Positions 15,001 to 20,993 of a stretch of 64,000 bases of DNA are shown piece by piece. Numbering within the stretch: the first letter of the stretch is position 1; the number at the start of each line of letters is the position of its first letter. The notes below the pieces were generated by a model. That model was given only the letters and a program-made list of their open reading frames with translations, ran no database searches and had not been told where the DNA came from. The stretch is from a virus: IMG/VR virus record IMGVR_UViG_3300035670_000089, positions 33,571 through 97,570 of that record; one strand, written 5' to 3'. Both the position numbers and the translations under genes were made by a program.

Positions 15001-17347
15001 CTATACGATCTATTTCCCTCCGGAAAGTCTCCACACCCTCATCGGCGGGGTCTCCAGATTCCATTAAATTCTTTACAAACTGCAACGCAGTTTTATTATC
15101 CGAGGCATCGATAAACTCCTTAACTGCCCCGGCATCATTCATCTTACCGAGGATGGAGTATTCGAGCATAGCGTCAATTACGTTAGACCCGATTAAACCC
15201 TTGGCCGTAAATTTATCTGCAACAGCATTAAGAGAGTAGAACAAATCGCGGTGTTGCATCGGGAGTTGTCTTGCTCTAGCCCAACCAAAGAAACCCTTGT
15301 TAGTGGACGAGGACATAACTCTCTCCATACCGGCAGTCTCTAACTCCGCTTTAAAGATTGAGAGAGAGTGACTAAATCCAAAGTAGAAGAGTAAGGCGTT
15401 AGTAGTAGCACTAGCCGTAGAGTAGGAGGACGATATGAGAGTCTCGAAGAATCCCCTCTTCTCTTTACTCTCGTATTGAGATTTATGTAATCCTTGAGGG
15501 TCGTCCTCCAAAGCTTTACCTTTTTCCGCAGCGTAAAGCTGCTTCATCGTGTAATACCCTGTCAAATAATCTAAGGTACGCCCAAAGAGAGTTAGACCTG
15601 TACCCACCAAGCCGCGGTCTTTCTCGTAAGCCTCGGGGAATTTCTCGTTTATAAGTGCGCCCCATCCTCGTAGAGTACCCGGGCTAAGTTGTCTATCTAG
15701 AGAAGCATAAAGGGCATAGCGGAATTTATCCCCAGGCTCAGTGACATCATCTTTAGTTTTACCGGTAAGGCTATATATATAATCTTGGTATGGAGTGGGG
15801 CGTTCTCCTTTAAACATCGAGAAGAACCTATCGTCTATAGATGTAGGAAGATAAATCGTCCCGGTGGTCTCTCTTGATATTGTGTCCCCCATATCGGATT
15901 TATCGGTATACTTAGGCCTAAATAATGTGGAGAACAGTCCTCTATCATACGCAGTGGTTTTTGAGGATAGTTGTCGCCCAGAGAACAGTGGGAAGTTCCT
16001 CTCGTTAAGTTCCTTATTCTTAGTATTTAAATCAGGGTCAGGAGTATCCGTAGGCAATAAGGTCTTAGTTATACCTTGCGCTTGCCACCTCTCAATTTCT
16101 TTAATACCAGCTTTCGAGATATTAGGGTCGCGTATAACCACCCCAATCTCGGTCACAAAGTTATTACTACTTTTACTGAAGTTGTGGGAAGTGATATAGG
16201 ACCAGACATCGCTAAATATAGATTTAGCGTGAAGCATGACGTTAGCCTGCTCATCGGTTAACCTCACTTCTATCTTCGGACTTGAGTTCACCAAAGACAT
16301 TAGTAAGTCCGATTGTATCTCTGGACTAGTAGCGGCGGTTTTCCCCGCTGGATTATTAGACACAATTACTATCTTATTTATATCCGGGTCTTTACTCTTA
16401 GCAACCACCTCTTTAAATAACTCTTTATCGGTAGCCGCGAATAGAGTCATATATAAGTTACCTTTGGCAGACTGCACTAGCTCTTTATGTCTCTGCTGCG
16501 ATTCTCCACCTTTACCGCCAATAATTACATTAGGAAGATTCGGCGGAGTCTCCTTAGGGTCTTGAGCCGATTTGTTTATATACTGTATAGCCTGCTTTAT
16601 CTGCTTAACGACTGCATTATCTTCTATAACAGCGGAGAAGTTCAACTGTTTCGTCGTATTACTTTTTGTTTCCTGGGCTTCACCTAAGTTAGCAGTGGAT
16701 ATTAAGGCGACTTCATCAGAACGAGAGGTAGCCGCCGCTTTAGCGTGTCCGTGAGTATTGTCACCCTGAGTTCTACTCTCATAAGTTTTTCCCGCGTATA
16801 CACCCCTTATATTAGACCGTTCGGTTATCCTACCGCTAAGCATCCGACCTAAAGTAGGGGTATCCATAATTGCTAAAGACGCCGCAGTGGCAGCAGCGGC
16901 TCCCGCTAGTAGACCCGCTGCCCGAGCTACTCTATTTTTACCTAAGTTATACCCAACTACAGCACCGCCTGCAGCCGCTAAAACAGTAGGGACATAATTA
17001 TCATTAAGGGGAGTAACATCCGAGTAGACGTTGAGTTTACCTTTTAGGCCGTAGTCCTCTATATTAGCGCCCAAACTAACCGACATAAAGTTGCCGCTCT
17101 TTATATTTTCGGGAGAAGGGTCTTCAGCCAAGGAGTTTAATCTACGGTAAAGTCTATCCTCAAGACGTCGACTCTGCGTCGACATACTATAGTACGAACC
17201 GATTAAGCGGTCTTTCTTGTTATGCACTTTATCTAAGAAAGAAGAATAACCCTCTTCAGTCTTAGAACCAGAATAGAGAGTTACCTCCGACAATCCGGAG
17301 TAGGTAATACCTTCTTCAGTTCTGTTTACCTTGGTGCCCAAAACCAT
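1..17347 (-). CDS. Giant virion protein (tape measure/ejected type) with PLD, metallopeptidase, transglycosylase, M23 and RlpA-like domains; C-terminus off window
   Basis: One open frame of more than 5,782 codons, starting at ATG 17347 behind a GAGGGG ribosome site that overlaps the upstream stop codon. Domains in order: PLD-like half-sites H201-A-K203 with a following ISTAN, and H373-A-K375 with D380 and a following SHNFS; about 3,000 residues of alternating charged helices and Gly/Ala-rich hydrophobic segments, including a strong glycine zipper near 6350-6480; Pro-Thr-Lys linkers (about 3750-4060); HEQAH (4299-4303) with a downstream DELSAY, as in gluzincin peptidases; a transglycosylase/muramidase-like domain around 4955-5090 (AGEGDWGSFN, GRYQFIPSTL); an M23 endopeptidase with H5164, D5168, H5218 and GPHLHFE (5250, 5252); an RlpA-like double-psi barrel about 5545-5640 (ASYYGRGDGF, RVNDNGPL); and the start of a further module (YSLQMWKNGK, PLPDGSYTL). 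Inferred role: tape measure and/or ejected protein that breaches membrane and peptidoglycan. The tail cluster has no other tape measure candidate except the second giant gene. The true length is unknown. Confidence 0.8.
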   Translation of the reverse strand, partial: MVLGTKVNRTEEGITYSGLSEVTLYSGSKTEEGYSSFLDKVHNKKDRLIGSYYSMSTQSRRLEDRLYRRLNSLAEDPSPENIKSGNFMSVSLGANIEDYGLKGKLNVYSDVTPLNDNYVPTVLAAAGGAVVGYNLGKNRVARAAGLLAGAAAATAASLAIMDTPTLGRMLSGRITERSNIRGVYAGKTYESRTQGDNTHGHAKAAATSRSDEVALISTANLGEAQETKSNTTKQLNFSAVIEDNAVVKQIKQAIQYINKSAQDPKETPPNLPNVIIGGKGGESQQRHKELVQSAKGNLYMTLFAATDKELFKEVVAKSKDPDINKIVIVSNNPAGKTAATSPEIQSDLLMSLVNSSPKIEVRLTDEQANVMLHAKSIFSDVWSYITSHNFSKSSNNFVTEIGVVIRDPNISKAGIKEIERWQAQGITKTLLPTDTPDPDLNTKNKELNERNFPLFSGRQLSSKTTAYDRGLFSTLFRPKYTDKSDMGDTISRETTGTIYLPTSIDDRFFSMFKGERPTPYQDYIYSLTGKTKDDVTEPGDKFRYALYASLDRQLSPGTLRGWGALINEKFPEAYEKDRGLVGTGLTLFGRTLDYLTGYYTMKQLYAAEKGKALEDDPQGLHKSQYESKEKRGFFETLISSSYSTASATTNALLFYFGFSHSLSIFKAELETAGMERVMSSSTNKGFFGWARARQLPMQHRDLFYSLNAVADKFTAKGLIGSNVIDAMLEYSILGKMNDAGAVKEFIDASDNKTALQFVKNLMESGDPADEGVETFRREIDRIGNYAVKKGELDVATTEIAEEVHRIKKQTFGVTDGVMDLESGLYRDPAPNQYGSLNVVNRLRLLDDSNFENVIEPILRSISIVGDVETQLSFENSVKGLREVLSQPIYIRYKSETFSSIEPMNFGKQRLEDIARHLDDISRYIAFNPIYYLPGVRKARGITGTWTPDLVEANQGPLPNQVLSLKGALGPGFQGLIELSSNITLTARRMYEHGLVKTLKESGEILHLGKQLRHQEPAIAAIMSNSDLLSQLADDTASSPALNRIQQVLTEYDDLFSRHQQLSAYRHKGLSNTIKSVHAAAIGRKALASVGAVLAVDRVLDKYLMQNRGQDLISQMLYGINAKDTVKDGSADFSQVQYTGVVPDWLKVPTVLGAGVASGKMFYSLRIDDRLSTFARSDAEFKKLFNDESNKAVVQQLESINTRFTKGRNVTRFSFGMATVGAIASLFVLQGGFNTAAALANVFKKDYGDDGGLKTDEDIVFSTTMSSSIRRTVDKYKKLAKERTGEDVEDQDILNTRYIPKSGLANIALLGLLADRALQADKGKERVGYTWAHQQPNPIFQITLVSKTDPQGNKYAFSAGFQFLPILGMGSIPSYPLSLRINSVTTRAEQVAEKRYQRLYPGGIEDTRDTKELARESRESYLQGNLFDSFTPVFDKDSYFTRSLVFVGAAGVAGNIWQGVQQSGAWAHLSSIPSVKKELEGARSALGYLQLGVEQYEKLARWSQVPQTVMPNLLMRSIGTSTRFYDVKDARFLGPSFRKMTPLLLAAAIGFGAVGKGSEYSSLGSYYEAAGLSNVGSTANPYEALRQANEYRIGAAVGLTTVISTALYSGRVFDSAKSFVDTPPSYGISPFSLRGTQRQMYATYQDEALNLLAKAAHGDSVLRDLDAEKWPELVNRYARGTFNEVEAGKILPGKGKELFQQVDDVLRYAEPKLVRSNAIRMRLAGMSIVRAGALVGLAGLVYNTMFSDSRAEGEGNRFVRGFFEGPLKVFSGTESSSDFKRMSAARRALGYSSPFAPANKENFIPNLLNLFTLGLFGDIRKMTGMYKDNPNPFANIFGAWGMSEGTETWRAYLQAQSPGADISQSKVYMNMESISADDAKVLSAILSTKGEYSDKAVAKIRGATPKKTPSRLYGKTTASEVQALGGSSRELAMAAEVREFYAQHAARQRGSELFIDYFLEMARSGRIENLKVGDVLVEGLKSVDWTKYDLDGIFQYVPGAESQQPGVLDLFLNTFNVGGRFLTTGSFEKPTMDFAGLMESRKQAQRGNIFSYFIEPLKMAYFPKLREYSSTNSKGEVEQKTVPFVGSTVIMTLTTALTFTAVTAATTFSLMTTVSAFAAFGEGGTIRGMEEKVAERIASIQNSNFTIVSSGDNFQVQGRQRQTKGARRLRLGSETLTVSTQNARKIQDQFVDLNSRLSSYVEDLPDRESEFVKQIDTLVESKKKPGVDIGKEVEDLTGRIKRELRDILLDASIDVNDGSTKRLLEFFIDSSSATGIDAAVDDLIEDKFGKLSSLITDEINSTHVTPQNKYNIIQNIAERILDIQDAILNSAIQDEGASHVPQRLPRKKISPREQREIARRLLNNRNASLFSMSTTDRVARVGYLGSLREAATGAFGLLGKAMEVATFYPVYSMVTQAASEKSPMERMRASEAAANMIIETGIGMTLLSFAAKSMFTPAGWVATGAILGGYFLDQKFNEGRITDSITKGVRHLDRHIFKPLANRVLAPIINTLVGVPVLNETLQVLGLPARALDPTITSLYRKFEGTPLAYITNAVLPETSEAWWNRDTKYSKGLITFQGPVPWETNERDISDYIAEKNRERYARAASTQAGLDDELVNPFLQGRINGFGEYTTYQRYFDTKGYAFRVLAPFGPKPYMSQLLTLAALRRNQLGDMLHGRPYRQRINETPFGSIGTAVVGSYVTNKIPQESVGSTSYTLAKVADNTAYAIRETPNVLRDTASTIYGNITAPFKGASIDTSGIMRMGGAIVSTGERIGDAFKGVLSGIGNNRVSRGALTGLITYGVLTAIFSNSLSDRERRKYRQIDPFIWGMSGAASFANSFMGPLTRQIKSGLDVVDTYFANQNIKKFEELSGLTAEELVNINNAQLNDMLKYKGIGRSALPFVFEYLGKGALVGGATFGLMQYGRSLVTSATGMSDEDYTKLSLGVSGATSVTYMGIKGGIRRGYERRMMNYAREAAKAREAGRTFKDLAPERVRIGRASSRMALGAGTGFLKGYFLTGFLYNFLHKDEDQTTEEYRDERRKWQFIGGGAYGATDAIRYGFKFSFRGIVQDARNILNPNYVPVRQNNIIFREVEDLFDPFGLRTVGLPILKGISKGIGGLVSSLANFTFRRGSAPNIPPTSPTTPLPPRPQQSLFHKIWGGVHEFLFGSQPFRNGLTTFLSESLPMAAKKAYDSSAFRPLRSLGRGTINALMSTGVDTALMSFSMWRLNSLGGYSDIQEYRAASRDVAGAAIGASVNLGSLILSGVTRGKINLSWAKQISTTMILQNSVGEFVGNWLGDRMYSERGTRRRSLIGKTISALPGIGDMLMPPSAYADEGTADESQVTTRDVVEFGVFGLAVAGIGYGVTTGAVSGWRYLNEVNKTRDLFMRSPFLKGDSLRFSPASAKTSRLPRLYASRVSPSRLKGTRYSSLYRGVASAGDDLVEEGVKSSVRSTQARVYREAARLTAERMARGGGRQAFSKAARNRMFQKELYRAASREATKEVAGRSLSGQIFRIVTSRAFDAAIAVVAAPFTLHSNSQAAENLRHYKTSPRQEIVDINKRNVTGIFTGLSVVPRIGTALNIIGSFASEVSGGFGQGQRYWQRLQRANITSQAEYVKYADSASKGGLTGALVGAGVGAVIGGLLGGFPGAIVGGIIGGYIGNYLGSVISQEAYLFNKEKNHDELYATIGGHALLAGGLYGAYKLGRSLWNRKLERDLKQTQEKAKTNIKEEMGATPQSPEETKTPVETAEPVEPAKPTPKPTPKPQPPETSAENTQKLNEEAAEERVETAKTILGEPPKPTPKPTPKPTPAPTPKPTPKPTPKPTPKPQTTSSKPSFAPAVLQYRSDQIDKYTSGQYSYEQLTLIEQDLTLRLSKDKRTGRTLSKNERLGIVAERAAVIAAKEQIIPPELKQIEDEAKAKKRQLQNETQQQREAVEAEAARKRAELESKPPTPLTPPTPPTPPTPALSEEEMIEAKYREKQKSSHDKFKDREEEIARKEAELAAKHKELEDLRSGKSPTPTTPTAESPGPVSKPTVESSKPTPPPLPPTKPTPTPPPLPPTKPTPQSKPDAETSKPPSESLRPIDHNLVYAGKAGMLQDLRAGADASRSARIFIESVDDDLLWEDGFDSLREREAKLRQSANETLNTDLVPNTGEVEAKVARELAQADYINERLNALQKSNDIQNLKGEAATQRVDLSNAGVRKQKVGLWDRLWNGPSFYFEERPDMVFRGDSFMQEEEIRFANEQIERMFPHEKAPTLEIVRDPKSTYKGYYDPRRHVVSVNLARGDTSLDILDTLVHEQAHAYNTRYTSKTDFFDSAKEYVSFLKETLLTNKLRSDFIEVSLESKQRRQYVYRGALSSSHHYAVGVLGVQTVEGTNYTRPNQDVVSQINKLAERAETGQLSIEDDRLFRKLTGGFIDELSAYNAAAEVYEEFPVNSVGKGLHTHEAPDKGFEAAYNRMMKAAGFDVQVEMGFKPPQRKKAPGGFVRVQKQSKAAGRRERWSNVRRGTAQGIDIQGLILDTIIDKTKGAADKAVSGVKTVASNLGRGVWEGSGKLETWGSKLDTRFGNVGVGGQAGFFGRFGQGLRAEFSMRGIVEGTFGVGKTDTGKFGLKGKGGAMALLGTGLQLADDILSGKSAGETATNFGMSILGGLAFGAAMAGLGAMAASSAAAIATLGTLGSVALMAYGIYSLTNQALDVGGKAYEKWWLKRKRTAEEQKDWEEQKQMLSMGFGVGTAMYVGSLAVLRSTEAEKRNSFTSRKVVEQSGLRVQTQRGRTLSSVGGGVSGVGSGVTSGALGDKTIYTPANDPALQLLSGVLSKETSLQKETKVKLPSKVNKLEKEEKSSKDKEKVNKAAQDAKKQKSTFAEEYKLYEDKLKGEKGPWRSILDFFGLAWKAVTGASRFIYEAKTKLFKGVADRIAGGMQAAFRAGNDFMGLIQGDVRGTFADILNMISAGEGDWGSFNRGKAGDSMNSSWESVFGKRVQETTLAEIMEAQSKGKVFAVGRYQFIPSTLAGAVKNTGIDPNTPFNEDTQMRLAVSLLQWKRPAIWKYITGQSDDIVAAQKALALEWASIEYGKSGRGAYDSVGGNRHSTSYEKSIEALIATRQRYAESGGNFVFDKGGMWSEASPDGVQVKGATQVKASDINSGYGMRVHPISGKRKMHRGVDVASVGGKGVDGMFISFTKDTVVTKVGYQEGGAGYWAELDAGNGMKFRVMHMRGQAFLKVGSTLKAGSAIGQVGSTGGSTGPHLHFETIINGAHTDSRPYVGFVLLGGKPNVEVKQPQTPPPAPKNTAKGGSQSQRMAEQTSVSTSRGAVGGLVSNGSAYKTPMKTIHGGGGDPYHIDFKIYGGVSDEQRVALMDAVARGYEAEGRRIEFSNRAVGGVVYRSTDSFKEKLRKIRAAQVAHRGHSSRFAMDFYVPIKGKARYTGKAKTSSTDGGANVNYIIPVIPGGYFTVGKQGRSGQQIIGYNAKGEAVYEFFHGAGMQPGTYRFQDAAPASQQSRPKEAFAPNIPVTPIPSPPGKSTPPQSQPKQQKSSGPAWIKTDKRASYYGRGDGFAGKGTATGEKMDPTAMTVAAKLVNGRPMFPYGTMIEIRNDDNGKSVVVRVNDNGPLTPRRMFDLSAGAFEKIAPIEQGEIRNMSYRVLSTPQSKKQKQQRSKPQQPKQQQRTNSRQTSQTQTRRYDQRLDLDTKLFPSLVTLVPTNRKTQHGSPIYSLQMWKNGKLVGAVDAVSGRPEHQRGNRDVAGSHRPLPDGSYTLARTPFRSNEKDVGGLFLPITPNFP
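5454..5498. repeat. Five tandem 9-bp units inside the giant gene
   Basis: The plus strand reads ggagtagga repeated, with the last two units diverged. On the coding (minus) strand this gives Thr-Pro-Pro repeats, an extended linker between the helical body and the enzymatic C-terminal part of the giant protein. A related pair of longer imperfect units, encoding PTKPTPTPPPLPP-type sequence, lies at about 5155-5235. Confidence 0.8.
5864..5959. repeat. About eight tandem 12-bp units encoding a (Lys-Pro-Thr-Pro)n linker
   Basis: The plus strand repeats ggtttaggggta with small variations. The minus-strand product is a (TPKP)n run near residues 3797-3828 of the giant protein. A shorter copy of the same motif is at about 6055-6090. 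Runs of this kind resemble TonB-like or wall-spanning Pro-Lys linkers and separate the hydrophobic body from the metallopeptidase and wall-lytic domains. In-frame 12-bp units can expand or contract by slippage without breaking the gene. Confidence 0.8.
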
Positions 17348-17361
17348 ATACTGTCACCCCT

Positions 17362-17988
17362 CTAATACCGGATACGAGTTACGCCCTCTAAGTTATCTAA
17401 CTTATACTCCACCAAACGGTCTAAGGTTGCGGCGGGTTGATAATTCACACTTATCGTTGTCCCTACCGCGGGGGTACTGAGCCACGTTACTCTATTCCAC
17501 TCCGAGATAAAATCACTGGCGGGCGAGACATTATTTACCTGCCATACAAATATCGGGAGCGTTAAATACTGCTGCTCCTCTTCCACTACAAACGTATAGT
17601 TAAGAATCTTAGGGATAGGGGGGACTAACCAATGTTGGGTATCAATAGGGATCTGACTCCCTTGGCGGAAGTACTCCACAATATACCTCCCCTTCGGATA
17701 GTATAAATCCGAGGGTACTAACTGATAACGGAAGACTCCGTTCTCCGGTAATTTAATGGTGACCGAGTCCGAGAGGTGTTGTTGTAGACCCCGTTGACTG
17801 CTCCGCGGCGGCGTAATCCGCATAAAGTACTTTGGTTTATACTGCCCTCTTCTCTTATGATTTACATCCTGCTCTTCTGAATCCCTTAAAGCACTACGAA
17901 AATCAATGGCTACCGGCGTATACTTCTGCATTAAAGTATTCGCGCCTAAAGTATAACCAGAATAAAAGGGGTCTAAGTAATAAGTCAT
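17362..17988 (-). CDS. Unknown virion-region protein, 208 aa
   Basis: I do not recognise a family. The protein is rich in Tyr, Pro and Val, with no signal peptide or membrane segment, and looks mostly beta (for example the final RLVEYKLDNLEGVTRIRY). It starts at ATG 17988, about 50 bp after the terminase stop, without a clear Shine-Dalgarno sequence. It ends 14 bp before the giant gene, whose ribosome site overlaps this stop codon, so the two are probably translationally coupled. Its position just ahead of a giant tape-measure-like gene suggests a small tail-tip, neck or chaperone role, but that is inference from place only. Confidence 0.6.
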   Translation of the reverse strand: MTYYLDPFYSGYTLGANTLMQKYTPVAIDFRSALRDSEEQDVNHKRRGQYKPKYFMRITPPRSSQRGLQQHLSDSVTIKLPENGVFRYQLVPSDLYYPKGRYIVEYFRQGSQIPIDTQHWLVPPIPKILNYTFVVEEEQQYLTLPIFVWQVNNVSPASDFISEWNRVTWLSTPAVGTTISVNYQPAATLDRLVEYKLDNLEGVTRIRY

Positions 17989-18040
17989 CGCCGGAAATAG
18001 GAGTATAAAACCTCTATCTCCAGCTTACTCTCGCGCTCCT

Positions 18041-20989
18041 TCAATATTGGTCAAAGGGATGCACCGCTACTCCCATATCTGAGTTCCCCCAACCGGATTT
18101 AGAGTAATTCGTGCGGACACTCCTTACAAATTCTTTCCTATCTACAGAGAACCCCTCAACAACACTATCCTTATCGTCTCTAAGACTCTTCTTCCCTTTC
18201 TTAAAGGTTAAGGATTGCCCTGATGTAACCGAACTGGACTTCGCAAGTTCATTCCCTATTAACTGCCAAGTCACCGCGGCTATGCAGTCTGCGATATCCT
18301 TACTGTTATGGACGAAAACTCCCGCGCTAAGGGCAAAATTATCCCATTCATCAACTTCTAAATCGTAAACAGGTACGGCAGTCTCCAATATTACGGGTAT
18401 AACAGCCCGTACCTTATGGTTATTTCCCTTTCCTCTATATCTAAAATCTTCCCAACCTTTGTACCCTTGTGAAGCTACACAACGAATTACTGCGTCTTTA
18501 GTGCATTTCAAAGTATTGCATACGTCCATAAGCCGCTTATTACGGTTTTCAAAGGCTTGTACCACTTCCTCAAATGTCACAACACTACGTTGGTTGTCAT
18601 CCTTAAGGCTATAGGCGTCCCCAGCAGTAAATTTGAGATGAAAATATTCTTTCTCGAAACTCTCCCAGGAATCAAATCCGCAATCTCTTAAAAGACGTAT
18701 CACCAAATTCCTCGATAAATCTAAATAAGTCGCGGCCTGATGCGCATTAGAGCACCCTACCTTAAGAGCCTCGTATAAAACCGACGTGTCCACATCTCTT
18801 CTAAAAAGACCTGTTTTCCTCGCTCTCTCTAAATACCACTCGGAAGAGCGGCTTCGCATAGACTCAGATCTTTTTCTTCTTGTAGATTCTTTTTTATTAA
18901 AAGCAATAGTGCCCTCGGAAAGTTTATGTCTATACGTAGGATCTTTTTTGTGAGCCTCAGCCGTATGGTAAGAAGTGTGTTGCGATCTTGGTATGACTTC
19001 TAAATTCTCCGGGCGGTTATCCGTCTTAACGTGATTTTTGTGGTGGACTATCTCACTATCTTCTAGTTCAGGATAACCAAGAGCCATACGATGAGTCCAA
19101 ATAAACTCTCCGATACTTTTGACTTTTTCGTAACCTCCGCCTATAGGCCAGGATAAATGTAAAGGCATAAGTCTAGTAACCCCTGGAATAATATCCGCCG
19201 CCTTTATATAACTACCGGTTCTGGTCATGAAAGGATGATCCGGAGTACACCGAATAACTGCCCCATTATCCAAAACAACATCTACTAACTCTTTAACTTC
19301 TTTAGTCTTACGCCCTCTAGCCAGACCCGGGACAACCGTCCCATCAGGTTTACAACTATAAACCCACACTTCTTTACCTTCTAACTCAGCTATAGTAGGG
19401 CGAGTACCATCTAATAAAGGAATCCGTGTATCCCCCGTGAAACAACCTCCGGGCCTATGGTCGATTTTCACATTCCGGATTAACTCTAAGTTTAGTAGTT
19501 CATCCTTTAGTAGATTCGTCCAAGGGGAGTTCTTCGGTAGATATAATCTATCCTCGTGGAGGAGTTTACGTACAGCGTCATACATCGCCAACTGTTTATT
19601 GTTCGCGAAATGTATAGTCTCCGTAGGTATCCCGCTGGACTTCAACCGCTGCAAAGTCTCCGCAGATTCCTTTTGGTCCGCGGTTACCTTCGATAAGGGC
19701 TGTCTAGCATGTATCTGATAAATACACTGTTGGACGTTCACAATAGATACCGTAGCGCCATCCACAGGTATCCACGCCATAATCCCATCTATAATGACGC
19801 AGTCCTTACCGTCGATATTCTCTAAATGTCCGTAGGCTAAAGCATATGCGTCCCTGGTGATAGCGGGGTCCAAGTGCATAACCGTATACCCGCGATATAC
19901 CGGTAAATCTTCTACATTAAGCCGGATTAATCGGTCTTCTTGTACTGGTAGTTCCGTTACTCTAAGGAGAGACATCTTACGGAATGCTCTCTTAACCTCT
20001 CTCTCTTCTAAGAAGGCGTTCTCGTTTGCCTGGCGGATTCCTTCGTATAACAACTCCGCTTTCTTGCGGTTAGATATATACATAGAATCCACAACTGGAT
20101 TATTGCGACTTGCATGGATTGGGTTTACCATCCAAGACTTCAAGCGGAAGCCAATCCAACCTGAACTCTGAGTAGAATCCTCGTACAGTTTTACAAGGGC
20201 GTCCCCTTCACACCTGGCGGAGGAGATAATAACCCGTTTAGCATCACTCGCAAAAGGTAAGCCCCCCGCGCCTAAATCATCCCAAAGGTTCAGGGCGTTA
20301 GATTCTCCATTCTTATCGTCGAACATCGCCCCTTCATCCAAAATAATCAGGATAGGACTACCCCCTACCTGAGTCTCAGACTTAGAGTTACCGGAGTATA
20401 TATACAACAGCTTCTCGTCATACCGTATCATCTTTTCCTGGGCGTCTATTTTACCGGCATCGATAAGCCGCCTCAAGAAGAAGACATTCTGCATCATCGC
20501 CTTCGCTTGACCGTAAATAGTCTTACTAGCTTGTTCAGCAGAAGGAGCAACGCAGATAATCGAGATTAGAGTCGAAGACGCGATTCCATAATTCAACTGT
20601 GGAGAATCCATCCGCGCCAAGAGTTCAAACTCATAATTAATGATAAGAGACCCCATTAGGGATTTTCCACTACGCCGCCCCGCCTCTAAAACTAAGTTCT
20701 GTCTCTTTATTGGACCGTAATCAAAATCGTAGGTAGTCCTATCCAGGGTCTTCCAGTACTCCAAGATAGAATATTCCTGGTCTGTGAGTTCTACACCGTA
20801 GTAGGTCTTTAAGATAAGACGTTGCTGCGGAGTAAGCTCAATACCCAACGTCTCCTTGTCGACACCCCCGTTGTCGTACCAGTCGATAATGTCGGAGTAC
20901 TCTACTCCACTGGCGAACTTAGACTCTAAATTAGAGACAAACCCGCCAAAGAAATCGCTTACATCAAAAGCCCCTTTAGATATACTCAT
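18041..20989 (-). CDS. terL: Terminase large subunit interrupted by an intein
   Basis: ATP-driven DNA packaging motor with a headful or end-cutting nuclease, acting at the portal. The ATPase part shows Walker A GRRSGKS (104-110) and Walker B LIILDE (214-219). The RNase H-like nuclease has acidic residues at D374 (MHLDPAITRDA), D438 (KVTADQK) and D898 (SKDIAD). Residues 516-895 are an intein, so the 982-residue precursor should yield a mature terminase of about 602 residues, a normal size. The break falls between RPGG and SKDIADC, exactly at the third nuclease motif, so the enzyme should lack nuclease activity until splicing occurs. The start ATG lies 5 bp after the upstream stop. No small terminase subunit was recognised in the window. 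Confidence 0.93.
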   Translation of the reverse strand: MSISKGAFDVSDFFGGFVSNLESKFASGVEYSDIIDWYDNGGVDKETLGIELTPQQRLILKTYYGVELTDQEYSILEYWKTLDRTTYDFDYGPIKRQNLVLEAGRRSGKSLMGSLIINYEFELLARMDSPQLNYGIASSTLISIICVAPSAEQASKTIYGQAKAMMQNVFFLRRLIDAGKIDAQEKMIRYDEKLLYIYSGNSKSETQVGGSPILIILDEGAMFDDKNGESNALNLWDDLGAGGLPFASDAKRVIISSARCEGDALVKLYEDSTQSSGWIGFRLKSWMVNPIHASRNNPVVDSMYISNRKKAELLYEGIRQANENAFLEEREVKRAFRKMSLLRVTELPVQEDRLIRLNVEDLPVYRGYTVMHLDPAITRDAYALAYGHLENIDGKDCVIIDGIMAWIPVDGATVSIVNVQQCIYQIHARQPLSKVTADQKESAETLQRLKSSGIPTETIHFANNKQLAMYDAVRKLLHEDRLYLPKNSPWTNLLKDELLNLELIRNVKIDHRPGGCFTGDTRIPLLDGTRPTIAELEGKEVWVYSCKPDGTVVPGLARGRKTKEVKELVDVVLDNGAVIRCTPDHPFMTRTGSYIKAADIIPGVTRLMPLHLSWPIGGGYEKVKSIGEFIWTHRMALGYPELEDSEIVHHKNHVKTDNRPENLEVIPRSQHTSYHTAEAHKKDPTYRHKLSEGTIAFNKKESTRRKRSESMRSRSSEWYLERARKTGLFRRDVDTSVLYEALKVGCSNAHQAATYLDLSRNLVIRLLRDCGFDSWESFEKEYFHLKFTAGDAYSLKDDNQRSVVTFEEVVQAFENRNKRLMDVCNTLKCTKDAVIRCVASQGYKGWEDFRYRGKGNNHKVRAVIPVILETAVPVYDLEVDEWDNFALSAGVFVHNSKDIADCIAAVTWQLIGNELAKSSSVTSGQSLTFKKGKKSLRDDKDSVVEGFSVDRKEFVRSVRTNYSKSGWGNSDMGVAVHPFDQY
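18305..19444 (-). mobile_element. Intein with HNH homing endonuclease in terL
   Basis: The encoded segment begins with Cys516 (CFTGDTRIPLLDG), has a block B TPDH at 582-585, and ends FVHN just before Ser896, the standard Cys1 / His-Asn / Ser+1 splicing set. A Hint-type core therefore looks intact. Inside it lies an HNH endonuclease region (VHHKNHVKTDNRPENLEV, about 648-665, with H671 and H675). After it come two short helix-turn-helix-like stretches, SNAHQAATYLDLSRNLV and DVCNTLKCTKDAVIR, of the kind that help homing nucleases bind their site. All splicing residues I can check are present, so it is probably active. Confidence 0.93.
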
Positions 20990-20993
20990 CTAC

